From the NCBI GenBank assembly GCA_044433165.1, contig JAWXTX010000096.1, positions 1 through 10,208 of the forward strand: a stretch of DNA of 10,208 nt. Direction: 5' to 3'. This DNA is from Ferrimonas sp044433165 (GTDB lineage: Bacteria > Pseudomonadota > Gammaproteobacteria > Enterobacterales > Shewanellaceae). The number at the start of each line of letters is the position of its first letter. Position 1 is the first letter of the stretch. Shown piece after piece: positions 1 to 7,301 of the stretch. The notes beneath the pieces were generated by a model that worked only from the letters and a program-made list of their open reading frames with translations, did not search any database and was not told the DNA's origin. The position numbers were made by a program, and so were the translations under genes.

Positions 1-1024
1 ACTCAATAATGTCATCACCTGCACCGGTAAAGGCGCGATCATGGCCACTTCCTGCGCGTACATAATCGTTTCCTTCATTGGCATGCAGTTCGTTATCACC
101 CTCGCCGCCATCAAGCCAATCATCTCCTGTACCACCAAAGAGTTGATCACTGCCGGTCGCTCCGACTAAGTGATCGTGCCCGTCATCACCGATAAGTAGG
201 TCATCACCATCACCGCCAACTAGCCCATCATTCCCCTCGCCGCCATAAAGCGCATCATCGCCATCTCCCCCGACCAAGCTGTCATTACCTAATTCACCGT
301 GTAGGATGTCATTGCCTTCTTCACCAACCAAAGCGTCATCCCCAGCGCCCCCCAAAAGCACATCTTGACCACTCCCACCCTGTAATATGTCTTGTCCTTG
401 CCCCCCTAAAAGCACGTCATCGCCTTGTTCACCTAGCAGTTGGTCATTGCCTTCCTCGCCATGCAGTTGATCCGCTTCATCGCCTCCCCATAAACGATCA
501 TCGCCATCACCACCCAATAGGAGATCCTGACCACTTTGGCCATACAGTAAGTCTTGTTCCGCACCACCAAGTAGGCTGTCAGCACCTTCTCCTCCAACTA
601 ATCGGTCGTTACCTTCATCGCCCAGTAATACGTCGCTGTCTTCACCACCAAAAAGTCGGTCTTCGCCTTTTCCTCCCACTAGGAGATCGGCGCCATCGCC
701 ACCACTTAAGCGATCTTGACCATCGTCGCCGATTAATGTGTCATCGCCACTGCCGCCACTGAGTTTATCGTCCCCTAACTCCCCCATAAGCAGGTCGTTA
801 TCATTGCCCCCCCATAAGCGATCATGACCATCGCCACCTAAGAGCTGATCCTCACCTTGGCCGCCACCCAGCGCATCATCGCCTTGACCGCCGCTGAGCA
901 CATCGTTTCCCTGACCGCCGCTTAATTTGTCGTGATTACCACCGCCATCTAAATAATCATCGCCTTGGCCACCGTAAAGGTGATCATCCCCTTGCATGCC
1001 ATAAACCGTATCCGCTCCCTCACC
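1..1024 (-). repeat. Main RTX array: 37 full plus one cut nonapeptide repeat
   Basis: Residues 216-556 of the RTX protein divide into nonapeptides with no insertion or deletion: 37 complete units and the first eight residues of a 38th at the edge. Each unit is 27 bases, which on the plus strand shows as recurring tcatcgcc/ccatcacc-like words. The Asp at unit position 5 and the hydrophobic residue at position 7 are almost always kept. Degenerate units include GNDNDLLMG, GEDSDVLLG, GAEQDLLYG and GDEADQLHG. The last four visible units drift from consensus (for example NEGNDYVRA and GSGHDRAFT), which may mark the end of the array. A weaker unit (207-215) precedes it. Units differ in codon use, so this is not a recent tandem expansion of one sequence. 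Confidence 0.93.
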
Positions 1025-1669
1025 CGCACTGATGGTGTCATCCCACTGGCCTGCCCCATCAATAATCAAAGCATCGATGTTGATGCCCGGCCCAGAAAGT
1101 ACCTCTATTTCAATTCGAACCATGCCGTTAGATGGCATTTGTTGCGGATCAATCTCAACTTGAATTAAGCCGCTTTCATCACCGACAACCAAAGCCGGCC
1201 CTTGGTAGATCAACTCGCCTTGCGTATTTTTTACAGAAACTTGAATTTCCGCCGGTTGTTCGTCACTGTCGGCATCTAACCTCAGCTTAAAACGATGCTC
1301 TTCGTTGGGGATCTCAACCAAGGCGCTAAATTGCTGCCCGATTTCATAGCGCCCAGGGCTATTTTCACCACTAAATTCTTGAATTGTATCACTCTGTGAC
1401 CAAGTATCTGTGGTATCTGCTGCGGTTTGTTCAGGGGATGGACTTTGTCCAGCATCACCTAACAGCAGGTCACGGCCGGCCCCTCCACCAATCGAATCCG
1501 AACCTGCATTACCGACGAGATAATCATCACCGTGATCACCAGTAATCACATCATCACCGGCAAAGCCATCGATGCTATCGTCCAGCTGGGTACCGACGAG
1601 CAGATCATCTTGATTACTGGCTTCATCGCTTTGCTTCTCTGCGGTTGAATTCGATTCTGAATTGGCCAT
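1..1669 (-). CDS. RTX calcium-binding repeat protein, likely type I secretion cargo (partial, C-terminus beyond left edge)
   Basis: This frame is open from an ATG at 1667-1669 to the left edge, 556 codons without a stop, so the C-terminus lies outside the window. The start has a strong Shine-Dalgarno sequence, AAGGAG seven bases upstream, 31 bases after the fusion-protein gene. There is no Sec signal peptide, as expected for type I cargo whose signal is at the C-terminus. Layout: an acidic leader (1-26); five RTX units (27-71); a beta-rich insert (about 75-206); then RTX nonapeptides from 216 to the edge, with the pattern GGxGxDxLx (units such as GGDGDDALY, GGQGQDILQ). In known RTX proteins such repeats bind calcium in a parallel beta-roll after export. 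The visible part is very rich in Asp, Glu and Gly. No protease, lipase or toxin domain is visible, so it could be an adhesin, a surface-layer or matrix protein, or an enzyme whose catalytic part lies beyond the edge. The RTX call is secure; the function is unknown. Confidence 0.93.
   Translation of the reverse strand, partial: MANSESNSTAEKQSDEASNQDDLLVGTQLDDSIDGFAGDDVITGDHGDDYLVGNAGSDSIGGGAGRDLLLGDAGQSPSPEQTAADTTDTWSQSDTIQEFSGENSPGRYEIGQQFSALVEIPNEEHRFKLRLDADSDEQPAEIQVSVKNTQGELIYQGPALVVGDESGLIQVEIDPQQMPSNGMVRIEIEVLSGPGINIDALIIDGAGQWDDTISAGEGADTVYGMQGDDHLYGGQGDDYLDGGGNHDKLSGGQGNDVLSGGQGDDALGGGQGEDQLLGGDGHDRLWGGNDNDLLMGELGDDKLSGGSGDDTLIGDDGQDRLSGGDGADLLVGGKGEDRLFGGEDSDVLLGDEGNDRLVGGEGADSLLGGAEQDLLYGQSGQDLLLGGDGDDRLWGGDEADQLHGEEGNDQLLGEQGDDVLLGGQGQDILQGGSGQDVLLGGAGDDALVGEEGNDILHGELGNDSLVGGDGDDALYGGEGNDGLVGGDGDDLLIGDDGHDHLVGATGSDQLFGGTGDDWLDGGEGDNELHANEGNDYVRAGSGHDRAFTGAGDDIIE
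1457..1591 (-). repeat. Short N-terminal RTX block, five nonapeptides
   Basis: Residues 27-71 of the RTX protein form five units: TQLDDSIDG, FAGDDVITG, DHGDDYLVG, NAGSDSIGG and GAGRDLLLG. A beta-rich insert of about 130 residues separates this block from the main array. RTX units this close to the N-terminus are less usual than a C-terminal array. Confidence 0.88.
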
Positions 1670-1700
1670 TATCTTGCTCCTTGATAAACGCGATAAATCG

Positions 1701-2984
1701 TTATGATTCCCGCAAAGCACGATTGGTGTGTGCCAAGATGGGCTCTAACAGATAACGCAGCAGTGTTGACTGCCGTAGTTGAATAAAAACATCCACAGGC
1801 ATCCCTGGCATCACACGCTGATCTGCCATTTCATGCCATTGTTCAGGTGTAATGTGCACTCGAAACCGATAACCACGCTCATCGCCATATTCGGTAGGAT
1901 CGGCATCCACATGGGCGACGATCCCTTCAACTGGGGCCATTAACGCACCATCGAGCGCTCGCAAATAAACTTTGGTGGTTAAGCCTGCCCAAACATTATC
2001 AATGGCGGTAACCGGCAAGAGCCCTTCTACGACAAGATCGGGATCTTCGGGGATCAAACGCATTAATACTTCCCCCGGCCAAATTTGGTCTGTTGCAACA
2101 GATTGCGCCCGTAACCCCGCGACATAACCGTCATTTAAGGCGTAAATCAAACCGTTTTGGTGCTGCAATTGAATGTTTTTCAATGACATTTTTGCTTCAA
2201 CCAAATTTAATTCCACTTCACTTAAACGCTGCAATAACTCCGCTTCAAATTGACTTTGATGGCGCTGCTGTTGACGTATCAGTGCAGAAATTTCCGCCGT
2301 TAATGCTTGCTGCTGTGCCGTGCTCGCACCAAGTTGCCCAGCCAACTCAGCATTACTGCGTTCAATCGCAAGTAGCTGCATCCGCGCCAAATACGCTTGT
2401 TGTTCCAGTTGCCGTGCAATTGCCAGTTCCTCATCTGCCAAATGTTTACGCGCATCCAAACTGTGGTGACGCATTTTCAACGCACGCAGTTCACTTTGAC
2501 GACTGGTAAGTTTTAACTGTAACTCTTGCGCACTTAATTGATGCTGAAGTAACTGTTGCGCTAGCAGTTGCTTGTGGTGGCGCTTAACTTCATTAGGGAC
2601 ATTTAACTGGCTGATTAAATTTGTTTTTTTACCCATGGTTTCATCGAGCGTTTGTTGGATGCGGGCTCGCTCTGTTGCAAATTGCCATACGCGCTCTTGC
2701 CATTTGTTTAATTCTGCCGCACTGCGCCCGTCGCTGATCTCCATCAGCAATTGCCCTTGCTGCACTTTATCGCCATCAGCAACGTGAATGGCTTTGACCC
2801 ATCCCCCTTCACGATGAGCAATGATCTGCGCATCTTTACTCACCACCAAAGTTGCAGCGACGACTGTTCCTGCTTGCAATGGCATTAAACAGGCCCAAAC
2901 CACAAAGCCACCAAATCCTAAACATAAGATCCAACTCGCGCGCCACACCCAACGTTCTGGCGCTAATTCAAATGCATATTTCAT
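1701..2984 (-). CDS. HlyD/PrtE-family type I secretion membrane fusion protein
   Basis: Periplasmic adaptor of a type I secretion system, linking the inner-membrane ABC exporter to an outer-membrane channel. It has 427 residues, normal for the family. A short cytoplasmic N-terminus leads to one membrane segment (about 14-36). A first lipoyl-like half follows (about 44-85, with HREGGWVKAIHVADGDKVQQG). Next is a long Gln/Leu-rich coiled coil (about 86-275), the second lipoyl half (about 283-310) and a beta-barrel domain. The tail PGMPVDVFIQL (393-403) followed by LLRYLLEPI (408-416) is the typical HlyD/PrtE ending. Its ATG overlaps the stop of the ABC gene as ATGA (2981-2984), so the two are probably translationally coupled. 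The RTX gene follows 31 bases later. The family is clear; the cargo assignment rests on gene order. Confidence 0.93.
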   Translation of the reverse strand: MKYAFELAPERWVWRASWILCLGFGGFVVWACLMPLQAGTVVAATLVVSKDAQIIAHREGGWVKAIHVADGDKVQQGQLLMEISDGRSAAELNKWQERVWQFATERARIQQTLDETMGKKTNLISQLNVPNEVKRHHKQLLAQQLLQHQLSAQELQLKLTSRQSELRALKMRHHSLDARKHLADEELAIARQLEQQAYLARMQLLAIERSNAELAGQLGASTAQQQALTAEISALIRQQQRHQSQFEAELLQRLSEVELNLVEAKMSLKNIQLQHQNGLIYALNDGYVAGLRAQSVATDQIWPGEVLMRLIPEDPDLVVEGLLPVTAIDNVWAGLTTKVYLRALDGALMAPVEGIVAHVDADPTEYGDERGYRFRVHITPEQWHEMADQRVMPGMPVDVFIQLRQSTLLRYLLEPILAHTNRALRES

Positions 2985-4729
2985 AGCAATGCCTTATTTA
3001 AGATCGCTTGTGTCATTGGGGTCGTCGATGTTGGTTCAGTTTGAGATGACGGTTCAGCGGATGTCACGCTGGTTGCAACGGCATTAGCCGACAAAAACTG
3101 TTGAGCGGGGCCGGCTTGGGCTATCGCTCCGTTTTTCAAAGCAATAATCCAATCGACTTGAGCTAATAACAACGGCGCATGCGTGACCATCACCACTGTA
3201 ATTTTGGCTTGCCGACAATAAGTTAAAGCTTGAACTAATGCTCGTTCTCCTGCGGGATCAAGATTGGTTGCCGGTTCGTCTAATAACAAGATTTGAGGAT
3301 GGCCATATAAAGCCCGAGCTAAGCCGATACGTTGCCGCTGCCCTGCAGATAATTGCGCATCTTCAATACGTGTTTCATAGCCTTTAGGTAGCATTGTAAT
3401 TAATTCATGCACGCCTGTTAATTGGGCTACATGTAAGATAAGTTCATCGTTTTCTTCCCCGAAACGCCCAATATTTTGAGCAATGGTGCCATTAATCAAA
3501 TCAATTTCTTGTGGTAAATAACCAATGTATTGGCCTAACGTTTCAGGTGACCATTGATTCAATGCCGCACCATCAATGCGCAACTCACCGGCACTGGGTG
3601 GTTTCATCCCTAAAAGTAAATGCAGTAATGTTGATTTGCCTTCACCACTACCACCAAGGATGGCCAGCGCCTTACCAGCCGCTAAACGAAAGCCAATTTG
3701 TTTTAATAGCGGTAATTTCTGACCAGCTGGAATAAAAGAAACATTATTTACTAACAGTTCTCCCTGAGGACGAGGTAAGGGCAATTTGTGCTCCTGCCCA
3801 TCCACCGTCTGCCCATATTCCAACAAGCGACGGTAACTTTGGTATGCCTGCCGCCATGTACGCCATTGATTCATTGCCGGTTCAATTGGGGCAAAAAAAC
3901 GGCCACTGAGCATAGATGCGGCAATAACAGCGCCAGGTCCGAGCTGTTGCTGCATAACCAGATATACGCCCAGCGCTAATAAACCAACCTGAATGCCTTG
4001 CCGCACGCCACGAGAAACGCCATTTAATAAAGCAAGACGGCTATTTAGTTGCCACCGCTGAGCAATTTGTTCACCATTTTTATCTCGCCACAATAAGCTT
4101 AAACAGGGCCCCATGCCCATTGATTGGATAATATGACTGTGCGTTAAATAATCATTAAGGCGCCGTTCGCTATCATGATCTGTCCATTGTTGCTTCGAAA
4201 GTAATGGCTTCGATATTCGATATACTCCACCGCTTAACAACAATAATAAACCTGCCCCTAACAGGGCTAATAATGCAAAGCTTGGATGCAAAAAATACAA
4301 GACGACCAAAAACAACGGCACCCAAGGTAGTTCAAGGGCAGCGCTGCTGCTTGGGTTAAGTAAAAAGGTACGTACTTGCGTTAAATCGTTTAACCCTTGG
4401 CGACTGCTCTTACCGCAACGAGCACTGTCATCAATGGCGCTAAGAAGCAGTGGCGGAGTTAATTCAAAATCCAACTTGTGACCTGTTTGCTGCAGCAGTT
4501 GTCCACGAGCAAAATCCAGCGCTGTTTGTACGATAAGTAAGAAAAGGGCAATAACAACTAAGGCGGCTAAAGTAGCTACGCTGTGGCTCACCATAACGCG
4601 GTTAAACAACTGCAAGGTATAAATTGGCAGTGTTAACAGCATTAAACTGGAAAAAAAGCTAAAACCGATGGCCAACAGCACATGTTGTCGGCTCTGCAAT
4701 AAGGTTCGAACAAACGCCCCTTGCGCCAT
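2981..4729 (-). CDS. PrtD-type type I secretion ABC transporter (permease/ATPase fusion)
   Basis: Inner-membrane exporter that drives one-step secretion of the cargo by ATP hydrolysis. It has 582 residues: a membrane domain (about 15-300, first helices near 18-38 and 52-72, a pair near 136-168, another near 246-262) and a C-terminal ATPase. ATPase motifs: Walker A GGSGEGKS (359-366), Q-loop Gln407, signature LSAGQ (460-464), Walker B ILLLDE (480-485), H-loop His517. All are intact, so it should be active. The N-terminus enters the membrane directly, with no C39 peptidase or C39-like domain. This is the PrtD/AprD arrangement used for RTX proteases and other uncleaved RTX cargo, unlike HlyB or bacteriocin exporters. 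A Ser/Thr-rich tail (about 549-572) follows the ATPase and is of unknown use. The start is set by AAGGAG nine bases upstream, within a small hairpin. Confidence 0.94.
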   Translation of the reverse strand: MAQGAFVRTLLQSRQHVLLAIGFSFFSSLMLLTLPIYTLQLFNRVMVSHSVATLAALVVIALFLLIVQTALDFARGQLLQQTGHKLDFELTPPLLLSAIDDSARCGKSSRQGLNDLTQVRTFLLNPSSSAALELPWVPLFLVVLYFLHPSFALLALLGAGLLLLLSGGVYRISKPLLSKQQWTDHDSERRLNDYLTHSHIIQSMGMGPCLSLLWRDKNGEQIAQRWQLNSRLALLNGVSRGVRQGIQVGLLALGVYLVMQQQLGPGAVIAASMLSGRFFAPIEPAMNQWRTWRQAYQSYRRLLEYGQTVDGQEHKLPLPRPQGELLVNNVSFIPAGQKLPLLKQIGFRLAAGKALAILGGSGEGKSTLLHLLLGMKPPSAGELRIDGAALNQWSPETLGQYIGYLPQEIDLINGTIAQNIGRFGEENDELILHVAQLTGVHELITMLPKGYETRIEDAQLSAGQRQRIGLARALYGHPQILLLDEPATNLDPAGERALVQALTYCRQAKITVVMVTHAPLLLAQVDWIIALKNGAIAQAGPAQQFLSANAVATSVTSAEPSSQTEPTSTTPMTQAILNKALL

Positions 4730-4731
4730 TA

Positions 4732-4750
4732 AGTGACACTCCTTGTCACT
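4732..4750 (-). promoter_or_regulatory. Perfect 7-bp inverted repeat with the exporter's Shine-Dalgarno core in its loop
   Basis: On the coding strand the sequence reads AGTGACA AGGAG TGTCACT, a perfect 7-bp stem with a 5-base loop. The loop is exactly the Shine-Dalgarno core, and the ATG begins two bases after the stem. As RNA it could present or limit the ribosome site of the first secretion gene. As DNA, AGTGACA-N5-TGTCACT could be a dyad operator. The inverted repeat is seen directly; its role is not known. Confidence 0.5.
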
Positions 4751-4846
4751 GATTGATTATTCAAAGGTAGACGCTAATGAAATGCTTGAGTGGTCTGCCT
4801 ACAACAAATTGGCGATATTAATAATTTTTTTGTTAATTTATATTGG

Positions 4847-4875
4847 CTTATAGAGGAGATGGGACTCGATGCCAT
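4847..4875 (-). promoter_or_regulatory. Possible sigma70 promoter of the secretion operon, in an AT-rich gap
   Basis: The 212-base gap between the kinase and the exporter (4730-4941) holds no gene I can support and no clear terminator. On the minus strand ATGGCA, 17 bases and TATAAG give a plausible -35/-10 pair, with four and five of six consensus bases. It would leave a leader of about 110 bases. Just downstream (about 4808-4844) is a strongly AT-rich stretch containing two ATTGGC words, possibly a regulator or nucleoid-protein site. The match is modest, and readthrough from the kinase gene is an alternative. Confidence 0.28.
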
Positions 4876-4941
4876 TATCCACGATCGCTTATTAGGCCGC
4901 TGAAATCCCGTTACTGCAGCTAAAGGGTCAGCGCATAATGG

Positions 4942-7032
4942 TTATGCGGTTTCAGGCTCTAGCAAAGTCAGCGCTTGTTGCAATACCCCAAGCGTTAAAG
5001 GTTTAGTCAAAAACTCATCCATTCCTGCCTCTTTGCACATCTGTTCATCTTGGGCTGTTACATTGGCAGTTATCGCAATAATTAACGCGTTTTTACTGAT
5101 GCCTTCACGAATTTTTCGGGTGGCATTAAAGCCATCCATCACCGGCATTTGGCAGTCCATTAATATAACCTGATAAGCTGTTTTTTCGGCTGCCTGAACG
5201 GCCTCTAAGCCATTGTTGCAAACCAACGCATTCGGCGCACCCAGTTTACTTAAAAACACCTTCATCACGGCTTGATTGCTTTTATTGTCTTCCACTAGCA
5301 TCACTGCCACATCGGCCAACAACTGAGCGTCATCCTGAGTAGCTAAAGGAGAAGCCAAGCTACCACTTAAGCTACTTGCCCCTACTTTGGCGTCACTGTT
5401 ATAGCGTTCTGAAGCTGGGGCAATTTTGGTATGAGCGCTAAAATCAGCCACATTTTCTTCCGAGATAGCGCCACTGACAATAGTAGAACGCCCCGACACT
5501 TCTTTAACTAATTGCCGAGCCGCAGCTGTCTGGTTTGAATCGGTAGATTGGGTGATTTGAATGGTACGTAATGGTGGTTCTTGACGACGATAAGGCTTCG
5601 TTTCAGGTGCAGGTGCCGTACCGAGCGGTACCGTTAATTTAAGGCTAAAACAGCTGCCTTTACCCAATGTGGAAACCACATCCAGCTCTGCATCCATCAA
5701 CTCAGCCAATTTTTTGCAAATTGCCAGCCCTAATCCTGTTCCACCGTATTGACGGGTTACTGATGTATCAGCCTGTGAATAAGCATCGAATATGGAGGCT
5801 AAGGCCGCAGGCTCGATACCAATGCCGTTATCTTCAATCTCAATTCGAACACGACTTTCTCGACCGGACTGTTGCTCTAACAGTAATCGAGCAGCCACAT
5901 TGCCGTTTGGGGCAAATTTAATGGCGTTTGAAAGTAAGTTGCTTAAAATTTGACCTAAACGCCCCTCGTCGCCTTTCACATAAGGCGGTAAACGCTGATC
6001 GATTTCGCAAAACAATTGAACTCCATTTGCTTGTGCTTGCCCAGAAAAAGAGAGTACGCGTTCACTAAAAGAGTCAATTAAGGCAAAATCCAATGGTTCT
6101 AAACGCATTTTGTCACTATCTAATTTAGAAAAATCGAGCACTTCATCAACAATTTTAAGCAGTGCATAAGAGGCACTGGCAATGTGCGTTAGGTGATCCT
6201 GCAATTCCAGAGGATACGCTTCTCTATCCGCCGTCATCACATCCACAAAACCGATAATGGCGTTAATGGGCGTACGGATCTCATGGCTGGCATTTGCCAT
6301 AAATTCACTTCGCGCCAAAAGCGCCTTGCGTAAACGTCGGTTCAACGCTTCATCTTTGGCTCTATTCGCTTCGAGCTGTTCATCCGTAACTTGCAATGCA
6401 ATCGCTAATTGTCGCAATTCACTGCGCTGTGTTACTGCATTGGAAAACCCCACGTTGCCACTGCCCATTTCTGGCAACTTGGTTAATATTTGATCAAGTG
6501 GGCGAATAAACAAACGTGCGGCATAAAAATAGAGCCCCCCAAACGCGCAGAGCAAAAACAGCGCTAATAACAACAAACGTTCGTAATTCAGGCTAAATAA
6601 ATCATCTACTTGATAACTTATTGAATAGTAAAGTTGATGCTTTTCATACGCTAATGAACCATCTAAATGCAAACAAACGCTTTGAAAATTAAATGGTAGG
6701 GCAGGCCAATGAGGCGTACATGGTGCTGCGTCCGCTACTTGATAGCGATAGGCATTTTTAAAGCCACCTAATGAAAAAACACCATAATGCACCTGTGGAT
6801 GGGCACTAAAAAACTCATCTATGCCCTGATGATTTAAGCTCAAAGGCTGATCTTTATTCTTCGGAGTTGCTCGCACCAGTTGTTGTTGCTGGCTTTGAAG
6901 CAATTGCGCCATCAATTCGTGTTTGTGCTGATATTGAGACTCTAATCCCCAATAGGTCACTAAGAGCATCATTACCACTGATACTAGGGCAATAACGGCA
7001 CACAATTTCAGCGTTAACGAACGACTGCCCAT
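4942..7032 (-). CDS. Hybrid sensor histidine kinase (membrane sensor, HAMP-like, HisKA, HATPase, receiver)
   Basis: Membrane sensor kinase of 696 residues. Order: membrane helix (about 8-29); extracytoplasmic sensor domain of about 120 residues (30-151) that I do not recognise, with two cysteines (105 and 120) that could form a disulfide; second helix (about 152-172); HAMP-like region (about 173-225); short coiled coil; HisKA with phosphoacceptor His250 in NASHEIRTP. The ATPase follows: N-box NLLSNAIKF (365-373), G1 DNGIGI (401-406) and G2 GGTGLGL (430-436). A linker of about 100 residues, probably disordered, leads to a receiver domain (about 575-692) with acidic Glu581/Asp582, phosphoacceptor Asp626, Thr655 and Lys677. 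All key residues are present. There is no Hpt domain, so onward phosphotransfer would need a separate protein, or the receiver regulates the kinase itself. The start has AGGGAG seven bases upstream. The signal is unknown. The gene may regulate the secretion operon 212 bases downstream, by position only. Confidence 0.93.
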   Translation of the reverse strand: MGSRSLTLKLCAVIALVSVVMMLLVTYWGLESQYQHKHELMAQLLQSQQQQLVRATPKNKDQPLSLNHQGIDEFFSAHPQVHYGVFSLGGFKNAYRYQVADAAPCTPHWPALPFNFQSVCLHLDGSLAYEKHQLYYSISYQVDDLFSLNYERLLLLALFLLCAFGGLYFYAARLFIRPLDQILTKLPEMGSGNVGFSNAVTQRSELRQLAIALQVTDEQLEANRAKDEALNRRLRKALLARSEFMANASHEIRTPINAIIGFVDVMTADREAYPLELQDHLTHIASASYALLKIVDEVLDFSKLDSDKMRLEPLDFALIDSFSERVLSFSGQAQANGVQLFCEIDQRLPPYVKGDEGRLGQILSNLLSNAIKFAPNGNVAARLLLEQQSGRESRVRIEIEDNGIGIEPAALASIFDAYSQADTSVTRQYGGTGLGLAICKKLAELMDAELDVVSTLGKGSCFSLKLTVPLGTAPAPETKPYRRQEPPLRTIQITQSTDSNQTAAARQLVKEVSGRSTIVSGAISEENVADFSAHTKIAPASERYNSDAKVGASSLSGSLASPLATQDDAQLLADVAVMLVEDNKSNQAVMKVFLSKLGAPNALVCNNGLEAVQAAEKTAYQVILMDCQMPVMDGFNATRKIREGISKNALIIAITANVTAQDEQMCKEAGMDEFLTKPLTLGVLQQALTLLEPETA

Positions 7033-7163
7033 TCAGCAACTCCCTGCATACAGATCGCAATCCGGCGATAGAGCAAGTGTAGCTCTGTTATGGCTACCAG
7101 TATTCGTCCACTTAAGAAAAATACAGATGGGATTTGAATGTTGGCCATTAGCCAATACCAATG

Positions 7164-7194
7164 AAAAAAGCCCTAGATGCTTAGCATCTAGGGC
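7164..7194 (-). terminator. Strong intrinsic terminator after tRNA-Leu
   Basis: A perfect 11-bp stem (GCCCTAGATGC pairing with GCATCTAGGGC) closes on a 3-base loop at 7170-7194 and is followed on the minus strand by six T (7164-7169). It lies ten bases past the tRNA and should end the tpiA-secG-tRNA transcript, insulating the kinase gene. The plus-strand copy is followed by TTTT, so it may work both ways. The remaining 131 bases up to the kinase (7033-7163) hold no gene and no promoter I would defend. Confidence 0.9.
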
Positions 7195-7203
7195 TTTTAT
7201 ATT

Positions 7204-7289
7204 TGGTACCGTGAGCGGGACTTGAACCCGCACGAGCTATGCTCACCACCCCCTCAAGATGGCGTGTCTACCAATTCCACCACCACGGC
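7204..7289 (-). tRNA. tRNA-Leu (anticodon GAG)
   Basis: An 86-base class II tRNA closely resembling E. coli tRNA-Leu(GAG). The acceptor strands GCCGTGG and TCACGGT pair over seven bases, with G-U pairs at both ends. The D-arm region contains GGAATTGGTAGACAC. The anticodon stem CCATC/GGTGG holds the loop TTGAGGG, giving anticodon GAG for CUC and CUU codons. A long variable arm built on TGAGC/GCTCG and a T-arm GCGGG TTCAAGT CCCGC follow. The 3' CCA is encoded (7204-7206). It lies twelve bases after secG, as in many gammaproteobacteria, and is probably cut from the secG transcript. Confidence 0.97.
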
Positions 7290-7301
7290 AAAAAACAGTT
7301 T

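Noticed and set aside
1..1024. Regular short DNA repeats that could suggest a CRISPR or satellite array
   Set aside because: The 27-base period encodes RTX nonapeptides in one open minus-strand frame. The units vary in sequence and there is no repeat-spacer structure.
965..1168. Plus-strand open frame of 67 codons inside the RTX region
   Set aside because: It lies opposite the RTX coding frame, which is continuous and has clear repeats. It has no recognisable domain or ribosome site.
4774..4875. Possible 33-codon minus-strand gene in the kinase-exporter gap, starting at the ATG of ataATGGCATCG
   Set aside because: It has no Shine-Dalgarno sequence, low-complexity content and overlap with the AT-rich control region, so chance is the better explanation.
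4872..4941. Inverted repeat CCATTAT/ATAATGG downstream of the kinase gene as a terminator
   Set aside because: The stem is only 7 bp with a loop of over 50 bases and no T tract follows.
7141..7155. Small dyad TTGGC-N5-GCCAA upstream of the kinase
   Set aside because: Five base pairs with no associated promoter match; too short to claim as an operator.
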